A stretch of DNA of 64,000 nucleotides from Bacteroidia bacterium (GCA_016787895.1 JAEUTN010000014.1:124001-188000), one strand, 5' to 3'. Counted from the stretch's first letter, positions 17,831 to 27,753 are shown. Numbers and translations are program-made. Notes: generated from the sequence alone by a model not told the origin.

Positions 17831-18907
17831 ATGCAGGAAAATGTTTTCAATAACCTCAGGGTAATTGAATTGGCCGGTGTTTTGGCCGGACCAAGCGTGG
17901 GGTATTTTTTCGCGGAACTGGGTGCAGAAGTCATTAAAATTGAGAATCCAAAAACCAAAGGAGACGTTACGCGAAGCTGGAAACTCAAAACAGAAGACCC
18001 GGCACAACCTGACAGCGCGTATTACTGGAGTGTAAACGCGTTTAAAAAAACGCTCTTTCTCGACCTGAGTTTAGAAAACGACAAAAAGCGTTTGTATGAG
18101 CTCTTGCCTTCAACAGACATCCTCATCAGCAATTTCAAAAAAGGCGACGATAAAAAACTTGGTGTGGATTATGCCACCTTAAGCAAACTTTGTCCCGAAC
18201 TTATTTATGCCTCCATCAATGGATTTGGAAGCGAATCCCCCCGCAGTGCTTACGATCTTATTTTACAGGCCGAAAGTGGTTTTATGGCCATGAATGGGGC
18301 TAAGGAAGGAGAAGTTCTAAAAATGCCGGTGGCACTAATTGATCTCCTGGCCGGGCATCAATTAAAAGAAGCCATACTCATCGCCCTGATTAATAAACTG
18401 AAAAGCGGAAAAGGTGCTCATGTTTCGGTTTCATTGTTCGACAGTGCCATTGCTTCCCTTGCCAACCAGGCCACCAATTGGCTGCAGGCGGCTCACTTGC
18501 CCAAACCTTTGGGTTCATTGCATCCCAACATTGCGCCTTACGGTGAAATTTTTGAAAGTAAAGACCATCACCTGTTTACCTTCGCCATTGGAAGCAATAC
18601 CCAATTTCAAGCCCTTTGTGAATTGATACAGTACCGTGAGCTTGCCGCTGATAAACGTTTTGTGAACAACCCTTCAAGGGTAAGGAACAGAACTGAACTT
18701 TACAGCATACTTTACAATTATTTTCATGCTTTGCCTTTCGAACAAGTGTATGCCTTATGCGCTGAGCGAAATATTCCCATCGGTAAGATTCGCAACCTGA
18801 AAGAAGTATTTGAATTGCCGGAGGCTAAAAACATGCTGCGGCGTTTTGACCTTGGTAAGGAAAGCAAAACTGTTGTATCCTCCATAGCCTTTCGATTTCA
18901 TACATGA
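17831..18907 (+). CDS. CaiB/BaiF family (family III) CoA transferase
   Basis: The 358-aa protein starts with the family pattern LAGVLAGPSVGYFFAELGAE (about 14-33) and then VIKIENP. The conserved catalytic Asp is present in YDLILQAESG at Asp142. Family III enzymes move CoA between organic acids through an aspartyl-CoA thioester. At 358 residues it is at the short end of the family. The stop overlaps the next gene as ATGA (18904-18907) and its start is 2 bp after pheT, so the three form a transcription unit. The substrate is not predictable. Confidence 0.85.
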   Translation: MQENVFNNLRVIELAGVLAGPSVGYFFAELGAEVIKIENPKTKGDVTRSWKLKTEDPAQPDSAYYWSVNAFKKTLFLDLSLENDKKRLYELLPSTDILISNFKKGDDKKLGVDYATLSKLCPELIYASINGFGSESPRSAYDLILQAESGFMAMNGAKEGEVLKMPVALIDLLAGHQLKEAILIALINKLKSGKGAHVSVSLFDSAIASLANQATNWLQAAHLPKPLGSLHPNIAPYGEIFESKDHHLFTFAIGSNTQFQALCELIQYRELAADKRFVNNPSRVRNRTELYSILYNYFHALPFEQVYALCAERNIPIGKIRNLKEVFELPEAKNMLRRFDLGKESKTVVSSIAFRFHT

Positions 18908-19353
18908 AACTGCCTGTGTACATTTCCCAGAACCCTAAGGAATTTGAGAAGATTCTCGAATTGCGCTACAACATTTTACGTGCCCCCTGGAATCAAAGTA
19001 AGACATCGGCCACCGACGAAAAAGAAAACGAAGCGTACAATGCCTTTATTTTGTCGCCTGAAGGCAATGTGATTGCCTGCGGACGTTTACAAGAAAATGA
19101 AAACAAAGCAGGACAAATCCGTTACATGGCGGTTGATGACAACTGGCAGGGCAAGGGACTTGGGAAAACGATTTTAGAAGCGCTTGAAAAAAAAGCGAAG
19201 GAGCTGGGATTGCAAAAAATAGAACTTCAAGCCAGAGAAAACGCTTTGGAGTTTTACAAAAACAACAACTACGCTATTGATGAAAAAAGTTTTTTGTTGT
19301 GGGGACAAATCCAGCATTATAAAATGTCCAAAATCCTGAATTCGCAATCTTAA
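18904..19353 (+). CDS. GNAT family N-acetyltransferase
   Basis: The 149-aa protein has the GNAT core: IRYMAVDDNWQGKGLGKTIL carries the acetyl-CoA pyrophosphate-binding Q-x-x-G-x-G motif at about 84-90. It is followed by LQARENALEFYKNNNY, the typical fourth motif with the catalytic-site Tyr. It resembles the small ElaA/PhnO-like acetyltransferases. It overlaps the CoA transferase gene by 4 bp and so is translationally coupled to it. The acceptor amine is unknown. Confidence 0.8.
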   Translation: MKLPVYISQNPKEFEKILELRYNILRAPWNQSKTSATDEKENEAYNAFILSPEGNVIACGRLQENENKAGQIRYMAVDDNWQGKGLGKTILEALEKKAKELGLQKIELQARENALEFYKNNNYAIDEKSFLLWGQIQHYKMSKILNSQS

Positions 19354-19390
19354 ATCCTGAATCTTGAATTGTGAATCTTGAATCTCCCCC

Positions 19391-21316
19391 CTACTTCCAA
19401 AACCCCCATTTTTCAGGCCAATAGTCAATAACCCGAACGGTAAAATCTTCAATTATAACTTTCTCCCCTGCATTGTTCCAAAGGTAAAAGTTAATCGTGC
19501 AGGGTTTTTTTACCCTACTATTGTGTTTACTTCCGGCAAACATACCGGCCGTTAAAACAAAACCTGAATCTTTTGAAACATAAGCTGATTTAGCCGAAGC
19601 CGCAGTATAGTGCAGGGTTTCTTTGCTCTCATCATCTGTTACCGAAATACAAATCTGCAGGTCTTTTTTATCCATCTTAAGGGCTTTGCCTTTTACGCTT
19701 AACAAAACATAGTTACCCTCCCGGCGAAGCAGTTCAGCATACTTCATCCTGCACTCCATTGGAAACTCATTGGCAGAATCCACTTCTACAACGTATGTCC
19801 CATTCTGTTTTAGCGTTTTACTATGAATGTTGAGTTTTAAACCCGAGTGCATTCCGGCTTCAAACAAGGTGCTGTCGTCTGCCACTGTTTTTTGCTGAGG
19901 CTTTAAGGTTTTGGCAAATACCTTTAAATTGTTGGCTTGAGTGGTGGTGTTTTCAATCAGGTAGGGAAAATACATTCTGGCCGCGGCCACCTGCACGGGA
20001 TTGGCTGAACTCAGGATAAGCAAATCCTGATGAAGTGAAGCCAGCAAGGCATTAAACGCCCGATCGCTTTGCGTTGCTGAATCTGAACTCATTTGAAAAG
20101 CAAACGCTCCATTGTATTTGTCGAAATAGATGTCGCGCATAAATTCATCGGCATCAAAAAACACCGGGTAGATGTTCTGCGCGCCATAGAGTTTTTGGTA
20201 ATCAAAAGTCCTTTGAAACTGGTACTCAAATACGGTAGTCACCGTTTGTTTCAGCACCTCCTTTTTAAAATAGGTAGTATACACCAAACTGGTACTGAGT
20301 AAAAGAAAGGCGGTATAAAAAACCGCCGGCTTTTTAAAATCCAGCAGACTTGCCACAAACAGCACCATGGCCATGCCTGAAAACAACATCACGGAGTGCT
20401 GATACACAGGTGAAAACCATTTCGAATACACATACACCACCAAATAGTTAAACAGAAAAAGTAAAAGAAGATAAAGTTGTTTTCCTGTTAAGTCCGGCAC
20501 TTTATCAAACAGCACTTTGAGAATCAGCAAAACCAAAACCATGATGTAACACCATGAAGTGCCGAACAACATTTTCAAAAAAGAAAACACCACGTACCAT
20601 TCAGGCTTTTCCAACCAGCCCCCTTGCTCAAGGCCAATTCCACCAAGGCCCAATTGGTAAAGGGTAATGGGCAGATGGGGCAAATACGCCAAAACAGTGA
20701 TGCCACAGGTAATTAGATAGGGTTTGACTGTGGTTTTATTCAGGTAAAAAAGGCCGGAGGCGCAGAGGCTCAGGGCAAACAAACCATTGATGTGTTGATT
20801 GAGGGCTGAAAGCAAAGCAAACAGTCCAATGCAAACAAAATCCAGTGTTTTGCTGCTTTTTAAAAAGAAAACGGCATAACAATGGTACAACAATGCCATG
20901 CTGAAAAACACGCCTGAAATGTACATGCGTGCAATTGGCGCATAAAACACAAACACCAGGGAAAATGAAAGGAAAAGTGCTGCAAACAGACCAACGGGTT
21001 TGGAAAAATACCTCCATCCAAAACAATAGGCGTACACCGTAGCGCCCAAACTAAACAACAAAAACGGCAATTTGATGATCCAGGTGCTGTAACCAAATAG
21101 TTTTACCAAAACAAAAATCAAGAGCTGAATCAGGGCCGGGTGAGCATCAATTTTTACGCCCTGTTCCAGCAAATCAGAAAAGGAATCAAAACGGGTGCGG
21201 TTTAAACCACTGAGTTCATCGAGGGTGAACTGATAGTCAAAAAGGGGCAAAAACCTCAGCAAAATGGAGCTGCCCAGCAGAATAAAAAATAAGATATGTT
21301 CCCTGATGAATTTCAA
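19391..21316 (-). CDS. GT39-like polytopic membrane glycosyltransferase
   Basis: This 641-aa protein has about ten hydrophobic segments in residues 1-350 and a soluble extracytoplasmic C-terminal part. TLDELSGLNR places Asp33-Glu34 in the first periplasmic loop, the typical catalytic acidic pair of the PMT/ArnT (GT39/GT83) fold, followed by HPAL near 58. Such enzymes transfer a sugar from a lipid-phosphate donor. The only start in range is TTG at 21316 (next residues KFIREHILFF), with no in-frame ATG nearby. It converges with the GNAT gene across 37 bp of low-complexity TGAATC repeats. The acceptor is unknown. Confidence 0.7.
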   Translation of the reverse strand: MKFIREHILFFILLGSSILLRFLPLFDYQFTLDELSGLNRTRFDSFSDLLEQGVKIDAHPALIQLLIFVLVKLFGYSTWIIKLPFLLFSLGATVYAYCFGWRYFSKPVGLFAALFLSFSLVFVFYAPIARMYISGVFFSMALLYHCYAVFFLKSSKTLDFVCIGLFALLSALNQHINGLFALSLCASGLFYLNKTTVKPYLITCGITVLAYLPHLPITLYQLGLGGIGLEQGGWLEKPEWYVVFSFLKMLFGTSWCYIMVLVLLILKVLFDKVPDLTGKQLYLLLLFLFNYLVVYVYSKWFSPVYQHSVMLFSGMAMVLFVASLLDFKKPAVFYTAFLLLSTSLVYTTYFKKEVLKQTVTTVFEYQFQRTFDYQKLYGAQNIYPVFFDADEFMRDIYFDKYNGAFAFQMSSDSATQSDRAFNALLASLHQDLLILSSANPVQVAAARMYFPYLIENTTTQANNLKVFAKTLKPQQKTVADDSTLFEAGMHSGLKLNIHSKTLKQNGTYVVEVDSANEFPMECRMKYAELLRREGNYVLLSVKGKALKMDKKDLQICISVTDDESKETLHYTAASAKSAYVSKDSGFVLTAGMFAGSKHNSRVKKPCTINFYLWNNAGEKVIIEDFTVRVIDYWPEKWGFWK

Positions 21317-21360
21317 GCCCGCCTGCAGCGTATTAAGATCGGAAACGTTTCAGAAAAAGA

Positions 21361-22428
21361 TCACCCGACCTTTAACATCCAGTGGTGCCGGTCCTCGGCC
21401 CGGCCTTTGCGGATGGCACGCAGGGTTTCATCCACTTTGGTGGAGAACTTGCGCTCCTCAACCGGTGGCAGCATATAATCCTTGCCGTTGTGACCAATGC
21501 CAATGATTTGCGCGATGGTAGCAGCGGTTCCACAACCAAACACCTCTTTCAAAGTACCGTTTTGCTGTGCTTCCAATACTTCTTTGATGCTTACCTTGCG
21601 CTCCTCTACTTTCATGCCCCAATCGCGGGCCAGCGTTAATACAGAATCGCGGGTAATGCCATCGAGTATGGTATCACTTAAACCCGGTGTAAGCAGGGTA
21701 TCACCAATAAAAAACATCACGTTCATGGTGCCACTCTCCTCAAAATAAAGTTTGGTTTCGCTGTCGGTCCAAATCACTTGCTGATATCCCTTTTGCTGCG
21801 CCAGTTTGGTTGGGTATAAACTGCGGCCGTAATTTCCCGCCGCTTTCACAAAACCAACACCACCGTGCACGGCTCTGAAATAGTTGGTTTCAACCAATAC
21901 CTTGATGGGCTCGCTGTAGTATTTTCCGGCAGGACAGGTGATGATGACAAACTTATACGTGTCAGATATTTTAACGCCAATGGCTTCATCGGTGGCAATC
22001 AAAAAAGGGCGTATGTACAAACTCCCGGTATCGCTGCTTGGCACCCAGGCTGAATCCAGTTTCAGTAATTCGTTCAGGCCTTTCATAAACAAATCCTGAG
22101 GCACCTCGGGCATTGCCATACGAATGGCACTTTTGTTCATGCGTTTCAGGTTTTCAACAGGACGAAACATAGACACCTCGCCCTTGTCGTTTTTGTAAGC
22201 TTTCATGCCTTCAAAAATGGCCTGACCGTAATGCAGGGCGCTCATGGCATAACTCATGGGCACATCCTGATAAGGTGCAATGTAAGCCTTGTTCCAGGCT
22301 CCGTTTGAATATTCGGCAACAAACATGTGATCGCTGAAACATTTTCCAAACGGCACGTTATTGATATCGTATTCAGTCACCCGGCTTTTGGGTGTTTTTT
22401 CTATTTTAATGTCCAGAGTGCTTGTCAT
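21361..22428 (-). CDS. ilvE: branched-chain amino acid aminotransferase
   Basis: This cytoplasmic PLP enzyme is the last step of leucine, isoleucine and valine synthesis. The 355-aa protein (ATG at 22428 preferred over TTG at 22449) is a class IV aminotransferase of the longer BCAT-II type. The PLP lysine is Lys195 in GFVKAAGNYGRSL. FEESGTMNVMFF and DGITRDSVLTLARDWG are the other family signatures. No other ilv or leu genes are in the window. A strong stem-loop lies in its upstream region (22510-22577). Confidence 0.92.
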   Translation of the reverse strand: MTSTLDIKIEKTPKSRVTEYDINNVPFGKCFSDHMFVAEYSNGAWNKAYIAPYQDVPMSYAMSALHYGQAIFEGMKAYKNDKGEVSMFRPVENLKRMNKSAIRMAMPEVPQDLFMKGLNELLKLDSAWVPSSDTGSLYIRPFLIATDEAIGVKISDTYKFVIITCPAGKYYSEPIKVLVETNYFRAVHGGVGFVKAAGNYGRSLYPTKLAQQKGYQQVIWTDSETKLYFEESGTMNVMFFIGDTLLTPGLSDTILDGITRDSVLTLARDWGMKVEERKVSIKEVLEAQQNGTLKEVFGCGTAATIAQIIGIGHNGKDYMLPPVEERKFSTKVDETLRAIRKGRAEDRHHWMLKVG

Positions 22429-22509
22429 TACTGTAAACTTGAATAACAAATAAAGTCATTATTTTCCCTTTGAACAAATAAAACGGATAATTTATTACAG
22501 GCTTAATAT

Positions 22510-22577
22510 GAGGGGTTTCAGGCCCTGGAAACGAGTCGTCCCAATGCTCCGGGGAGGGCCTGATCAGGAACCCCCTC
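22510..22577. promoter_or_regulatory. two-part stem-loop between lpxH and ilvE
   Basis: The inner stem pairs TCAGGCCCT (22518-22526) with AGGGCCTGA (22555-22563). The outer stem pairs GAGGGG (22510-22515) with CCCCTC (22572-22577), next to repeated CTTTTAA units (22577-22613). On the minus strand it lies after lpxH and before ilvE, so it could be a terminator or a leader structure, or simply a repeat. No T-run follows it. Confidence 0.4.
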
Positions 22578-22619
22578 TTTTAACTTTTAACTTTTAACTT
22601 TGTGCTTTTAACTTTCCTA

Positions 22620-23369
22620 TCATCCTTCAAACTTCAGCAGTTTCAAATCGCTGCCGTTAAACACCGCGTAGGTATTGTATTGTATCCAATCGCCCAGATT
22701 AATGTATCGGGCGCCCTGCTCAAGTTCAAGCTCAAGCGGCAGGTGGCGGTGACCAAAAATATAATAGTGACGAAATTCTTTTTTCTGCAGCTCCCCGCAA
22801 TACTGGTACAACCACTCCTTTTCTTTTCCTAAAAAAATAGCGTCCTTTTCAGCGCTGCCCTCTTTGCTTCTACGGCTGCTGCCCCTGGCAATGTAAAAGG
22901 CCAGATTGGGATGCAGGCGGCTGTAACACCACTGCAAAAATTTGCTGGCAAAAATCTTTCTCAATAGTTTATACCAGTAGTCGCCGGGCCCCAAACCATC
23001 GCCATGACCAATCATGAATTTTTTACCGGCAAAAGTTCTTTCTATGGATTGGTGATGAACACTCACCCCCAACTCTTTCACAAAATAATCCTTCATCCAC
23101 AAATCGTGGTTGCCCACAAAAAAATGAACAGGTATGCCGGCATCCGTAAATTCAGCTATTTTTCCCAACAAACGCACCGTGCCTTTGGGAACAGTGTATT
23201 TGTATTCCCACCAAAAATCAAATAAATCCCCTACCAGAAACAGTTCGGCGCATGTGGGTTTAATGCTGTCCAACCAACGGCAAATGCGCTTTTCACGCTC
23301 ATGGCTCTTTTCGAGTGTAGGAACCCCAAGGTGAAAATCGGAAGCAAAATAAATGTGTTTGGCACTCAT
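22620..23369 (-). CDS. lpxH: UDP-2,3-diacylglucosamine diphosphatase
   Basis: The 249-aa calcineurin-like phosphoesterase hydrolyses UDP-2,3-diacylglucosamine to lipid X in lipid A synthesis at the inner face of the cytoplasmic membrane. Metal-site motifs are Asp11-His13 in SDFHLG, GDLFDFWWEY (Asp48), GNHDLWM (Asn87-His88), MIGHGDGLG and FGHRHLPLEL near 205. The length suits the Bacteroidota LpxH group. Its start overlaps the end of the M1 peptidase gene as ATGA (23366-23369), so the two are co-transcribed. Confidence 0.88.
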   Translation of the reverse strand: MSAKHIYFASDFHLGVPTLEKSHEREKRICRWLDSIKPTCAELFLVGDLFDFWWEYKYTVPKGTVRLLGKIAEFTDAGIPVHFFVGNHDLWMKDYFVKELGVSVHHQSIERTFAGKKFMIGHGDGLGPGDYWYKLLRKIFASKFLQWCYSRLHPNLAFYIARGSSRRSKEGSAEKDAIFLGKEKEWLYQYCGELQKKEFRHYYIFGHRHLPLELELEQGARYINLGDWIQYNTYAVFNGSDLKLLKFEG

Positions 23370-26300
23370 TCTTTTAAGAGGTTTTGTAACAATTTGCCGG
23401 GGCTGAAGGTATGAATATTTAGTGTGAATCGAATGCGCTGAGCCCCCTCCACCTGATTCAGCTCCAGAGCCTCGCGTATGTCCTTACTGTAGGCCAATGG
23501 AAAATACACTTCCACCATCCCCTTGAAAACACTCAGGTTTAAACCAAAATCCCAGAGAAACGCCTCCTCGTTCAGAAATTGTGAATCGGTGAACACCACA
23601 TCGGCAAACAATTTAATGGGGAGCTTGTACAATTTTGGCGACTTCACATTTACCGAAGCCAGCCAGGTACTTGATTGTCCAAGCGGAGTCCACACTTTCA
23701 GGGCCCCATCTTCTTCGGCAAACTGCGAAAATCCAAGTCCGTTTTTTTCGTTACGGGCAATAAAATTGTGGTCGAACAACTTGTCCTGATAGCCCGTGAA
23801 TCCTCCGGCTCTCAGAGCGTAATACGATTTTTGCTCGTCCTCCCCCGACAAAAAACTGCCGGCAAACACACGTATTTCACCAATGTACCTCGCACTGAAG
23901 CTGATCTTCTGGTTCCAGCTGAGGCTGAGTTTCAAAAGGGAAGCGCTTTGCTGAACATCCGCAAGTACGGTGTATGGATGTAACAAGCGGGTGTTATTCA
24001 GCAGATACTGTATGCCGTTCATGTGAGAACTCCTGTTAATACTCGCAACTCCGGGCCGAATCCCATTGTAAATCAAACTATCGATGAACAGAAGGGTAGT
24101 GCTCAACAACACACTGTGGTTCACCTTTGAATTGGCCGGCGACCGTTTAAAATCAAATTCAACAAAGGGTTTTACACGATAATAATTACAATAGATAGGT
24201 TTTAAATCCATTTGGTAAGTGCTGTTGTAAGTGTCGGGATTAAAATAATCATAAGCAAAACGTTTCAGCTTCAGTCCTGCACTGATGCTGCTGAACCGTG
24301 AACGCGGAAAAAAATTGTACGCCATCTCAGCGAATCCCGTCAGCGATTTTGAATGGAAGGCATACATGGGCGCGAGGTAAAATTCAAAAGGTTTGCGGTA
24401 CACACTATAGTTGTGTAAAACTGCACCCAGCATAAATCCATTGTAATAATTCGCGCCCCAAAAAGGCATGAGGTTCAGATTCATCTTTTCTTCGTTTTCA
24501 ATGGAGGTGATTAAATTCCACTTCCATTCACGGCGACGTTTGAAGAGCCCTTTGGAATGTATCGTATTATTTCTCACCTGCAGCTCAGGCAGCTTCCCTT
24601 CTCCATCCAGTTTAAACACATCCGCATCAAGGGGCGGAAACGTTATGCGCTGTTTACCGGTAAATCCGTTCGACCACACCTTGGCCACAATTTTGTGGTT
24701 TTTGTAAGCCGAAACCACAAAAGGCACAGGAGAAGCCGTTTTGTTTTTCACCAAAAGGCTATAGCCTCCCTGTTCATCGCGTTTCAGTTGTTTGATGCTG
24801 TAATCAAAACGTGACCTGGTGTTTATAAAATAATGCTCAAAGGCGCTCATGTCCACACCGGTGCTGCTACTCAAAGCGCGAAACAGGTCAGCCGCCTGAG
24901 GATGTTTGAAGCGGTAACTTTGGTAATACGCCCTCATGCCCTTGTCAAAAACCTCCTCCCCTAAATAATCCCTCAAATAATCAAACACCAAAGCGGTTTT
25001 GCTGTATACCACCGAACCATAATTAAATGTGGTAAATGCTTCCGAAGGCAAAGCGATAGGCTGATCCAGATTGGCTTTCATGCTCATAAAATAAAGCAAC
25101 TCCTTTTCTTTCCAGTAAGGTTTTTTGTTGAGACCCAAAAGTGGAAAGGCCGAACCAAATCCGGCCAGCTCTGCCAGGGTTTTATCAGGGTATTTTTCGC
25201 GCACGTAAAGCATCTCGTATAAGGAATTCAAACCCTCATCCATAAACGGCTGATCGCGTTCGTTGTTTCCGAGTATGCCATAAAACCAGTTGTGACCGAC
25301 TTCGTGGGTGATGGTAACATCCAGCATCAAATCGTTATTGGTTTCCCCTATCACGGTAATGTTGGGATACTCCATGCCTCCACCCGCCATAATACTGCCG
25401 TCAACCGCCGATACCTGGTTGTACGGATAATCGCCTAAGTGGCGGGAATAAAACAGCACGGCATCATTCACATACGATATGGCCTTTTTCCAGTACCGGG
25501 CATTGCCGGGTGTAAAATACACTCTGGTGTCAACCACCCTGCCACTGGTAGGCAGCTCTACCTGATCTGTTAAAAGCAAAAAGCGTTTATCGGCAAACCA
25601 GGCAAAATCGTGAATACGGCTTTGGCGAAAACGAATGGTTTTGTACAGGCTGTCACTTTTGAGGTTTCTGTTCCTTAAGGTATCCATGGCTCCTGCCTCA
25701 AGTAAATCGCGGCTCCGGTTCTCCAGGTTGTTTAAGAACTGTTCTTCTTCCTCTGCCTCTACCCTGTCGCCGCTTGCAGCCAGTACGTAGTTTTTTGGCA
25801 AACAAATGCTCACGTCAAAACTTCCGAACTCGCTGTAAAATTCACCCTGATCGAGATAAGGCATAGGGTGCCAGCCATTTTGATCAAACACAGCCGGTTT
25901 GGGATACCACTGCGTGATATAATAGGCTTGTTGTATGTGCCCAAGTCGTGAAAAACGGGCGCTCGGAATCTTTACATAAAAGGGAGTGGAAAGCCTTATC
26001 TTCTCCCCCGGTTGTAAGGGGGCAGGAAGTTGTATTTTACAAATGTCGATGTGTTGGGGATGGTACTCCCATTTCACGGTTTGCCCGTTCACTTTAAAAT
26101 CCAGACTATCGATGTATCCTCTTTCCCCGGAATCGGAAAAATACAGACTGCTTTTGTTCTGTTGCAAAAGTTGGCGACACAAGGCGGTGTTTCTGTTCTT
26201 GTAAGCATTGGGCCAAAGGTGCATCCATATAAACCGAAGCGTGGAATCGGATTGATTGCTGTACTCAATGATTTCCTCTGCTTTTAAGCTGTGGTCCTTA

Positions 26301-26455
26301 TCATTCAGTTGAACGGTGATGGTATAATCCACCTGTTGCTGAAAATAATGGTCCTGTGCCGAAATGTCCAAAAGAGGAAACAGGCAAAGACAAATTAAAA
26401 CCGCATGCAACACCGTTGTTTTCCTCAGCTTCAGAAATGAATAGGGGCTGTACAT
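23366..26455 (-). CDS. M1 family (gluzincin) metallopeptidase
   Basis: The 1029-aa protein has an N-terminal hydrophobic signal (about 14-33, ending LLDISAQD), so it is exported to the periplasm or outer surface. The zinc site is HEVGH at 384-388 with the third ligand Glu407 in MDEG, the normal 18-residue spacing. GGGMEYP, the M1 exopeptidase motif in its GxMEN-like form, lies shortly before it. The last 400 residues look like beta strands ending in an outer-membrane-like region, common in Bacteroidota M1 proteins. It is the first gene of a unit with lpxH. A TATCTTCA box at 26462-26469 (minus strand) is 6 bases upstream of the ATG. Confidence 0.88.
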   Translation of the reverse strand: MYSPYSFLKLRKTTVLHAVLICLCLFPLLDISAQDHYFQQQVDYTITVQLNDKDHSLKAEEIIEYSNQSDSTLRFIWMHLWPNAYKNRNTALCRQLLQQNKSSLYFSDSGERGYIDSLDFKVNGQTVKWEYHPQHIDICKIQLPAPLQPGEKIRLSTPFYVKIPSARFSRLGHIQQAYYITQWYPKPAVFDQNGWHPMPYLDQGEFYSEFGSFDVSICLPKNYVLAASGDRVEAEEEEQFLNNLENRSRDLLEAGAMDTLRNRNLKSDSLYKTIRFRQSRIHDFAWFADKRFLLLTDQVELPTSGRVVDTRVYFTPGNARYWKKAISYVNDAVLFYSRHLGDYPYNQVSAVDGSIMAGGGMEYPNITVIGETNNDLMLDVTITHEVGHNWFYGILGNNERDQPFMDEGLNSLYEMLYVREKYPDKTLAELAGFGSAFPLLGLNKKPYWKEKELLYFMSMKANLDQPIALPSEAFTTFNYGSVVYSKTALVFDYLRDYLGEEVFDKGMRAYYQSYRFKHPQAADLFRALSSSTGVDMSAFEHYFINTRSRFDYSIKQLKRDEQGGYSLLVKNKTASPVPFVVSAYKNHKIVAKVWSNGFTGKQRITFPPLDADVFKLDGEGKLPELQVRNNTIHSKGLFKRRREWKWNLITSIENEEKMNLNLMPFWGANYYNGFMLGAVLHNYSVYRKPFEFYLAPMYAFHSKSLTGFAEMAYNFFPRSRFSSISAGLKLKRFAYDYFNPDTYNSTYQMDLKPIYCNYYRVKPFVEFDFKRSPANSKVNHSVLLSTTLLFIDSLIYNGIRPGVASINRSSHMNGIQYLLNNTRLLHPYTVLADVQQSASLLKLSLSWNQKISFSARYIGEIRVFAGSFLSGEDEQKSYYALRAGGFTGYQDKLFDHNFIARNEKNGLGFSQFAEEDGALKVWTPLGQSSTWLASVNVKSPKLYKLPIKLFADVVFTDSQFLNEEAFLWDFGLNLSVFKGMVEVYFPLAYSKDIREALELNQVEGAQRIRFTLNIHTFSPGKLLQNLLKE

Positions 26456-26545
26456 GAAACGTGAAGATAGGAGATTTGATCGTCAAACGAGAGTGTGTCT
26501 GGAAAATCTTGTGTGATTCAATCCCGGCACAAAATTAGCAATCAA

Positions 26546-26608
26546 CAATTAGAAATTAGAAATCAGAAATTAGAAATCAGAAATTAGAAATCAGCAATTA
26601 GAAATCAG
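26546..26608. repeat. low-complexity AGAAATTAGAAATC tandem repeat
   Basis: Imperfect units of about 14 bp (TTAGAAATCAGAAA and variants) repeat through this gap. Similar strings occur at about 15029-15056 (inverted) and 37066-37092. No gene is seen here. Confidence 0.75.
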
Positions 26609-26625
26609 TAACCAGAAATGCGACA

Positions 26626-27753
26626 TCAATTCAACAATTCTTCCAATCGTTTTTCAAGAGCTTCTCCGCGTAAATTTTTATCCAGAATTTTTCCCTCCTT
26701 ATCCAATAACACGGTATAAGGTATACTCTGAACATTGTACAAACGGGCAGGAGCGCTTTCCCAGTACTTTAAATCGCTCACCTGTGGCCAGGTCATGCCA
26801 TCTTTTGCAATGGCTTCTACCCAACGGTCCTTGTCCTGATCAAGAGACACACCCAAAATTTCAAAACCTTTATTTTTAAACTTAGCATAGGCTTTCACCA
26901 CGTTCGGCATTTCCTTGCGGCAGGGACCACACCAACTGGCCCAGAAATCCACCAACACCACTTTACCACGGAAGGAACTCAAAGCAATCTGGGAACCATC
27001 CGGAGAGGGCAGTAAAATCTCTGGCGCGGTTTGCCCAATGCTGGTAGCTACCATTTTTGTCACCACATCGTGAAACATCATTACACTGCGTTCGCTGGGG
27101 TAACGTTTGCTCAATCCCGCGTCAAGTAATTTATACAAATCAGCGTATTTGTCAGGCTCAAGGGCCTGAATGGCAATCAGGGAAGAATATTTATCGGTGT
27201 TTTGTTTTATTTTTTCAACGATGGCCACATTGGCTTGATTCACTATGGCATTGTAAGGGTCTTCAAACAAAGCACTCAGAGAATCCATGCGTTTGCTGTC
27301 CATTTTGTATTGCTCCATGGTGGATTGAAACACCTTGTTCAATGAGTCCAGTCTCAAATCGCGAGCTTTCGACAATTCATTGAATTCCAAAAACACCTTG
27401 GTTTCCGGTGAACCTTCCACTTTATAGGTCGCTTTGAGGTCAGCAGCATCAGCGCTCAGCATCACTTTATCCGAGCTGTCGAGCACCAGCAAAGCGAAAT
27501 TCTGGTTGTTAAATTTTAAACGGTAAAACCCAATCTTTGGAGTATAGCCGGTAAATTCAAACTCCCCGTTTTCATCCAGCACCGCGCTATCCAACACTAC
27601 CGGCTGTGTGCCGCTCAGTTTTTCAAAATAAATGGTTTCGCCATTGCTCCCATTCAGTTTGCCTTTAAATTCAAAACTGCCGTTCTTTGTTTTATCGCTG
27701 CAGGAAAAAGCAAAAAGTGCCGAGGCAAGCACAACTACGTGTAGTGGTTTCAT
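26626..27753 (-). CDS. TlpA-like thioredoxin-fold lipoprotein with N-terminal DUF4369-type domain
   Basis: Starting at ATG 27753 (MKPLHVVVLASALFAFSC) the protein has a lipoprotein signal with a lipobox Cys in AFSCSDK. Residues about 25-125 resemble the DUF4369 beta domain. A helical linker follows (about 125-225), then a TlpA/AhpC-TSA thioredoxin domain with WCGPC (active cysteines 275 and 278) and a cis-Pro in SIPYTVLLD. It is probably a periplasm-facing thiol-disulfide oxidoreductase. The alternative TTG start at 27765 would overlap gatB. ATG leaves 1 bp between the genes, so it is likely co-transcribed with gatB. Confidence 0.85.
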   Translation of the reverse strand: MKPLHVVVLASALFAFSCSDKTKNGSFEFKGKLNGSNGETIYFEKLSGTQPVVLDSAVLDENGEFEFTGYTPKIGFYRLKFNNQNFALLVLDSSDKVMLSADAADLKATYKVEGSPETKVFLEFNELSKARDLRLDSLNKVFQSTMEQYKMDSKRMDSLSALFEDPYNAIVNQANVAIVEKIKQNTDKYSSLIAIQALEPDKYADLYKLLDAGLSKRYPSERSVMMFHDVVTKMVATSIGQTAPEILLPSPDGSQIALSSFRGKVVLVDFWASWCGPCRKEMPNVVKAYAKFKNKGFEILGVSLDQDKDRWVEAIAKDGMTWPQVSDLKYWESAPARLYNVQSIPYTVLLDKEGKILDKNLRGEALEKRLEELLN

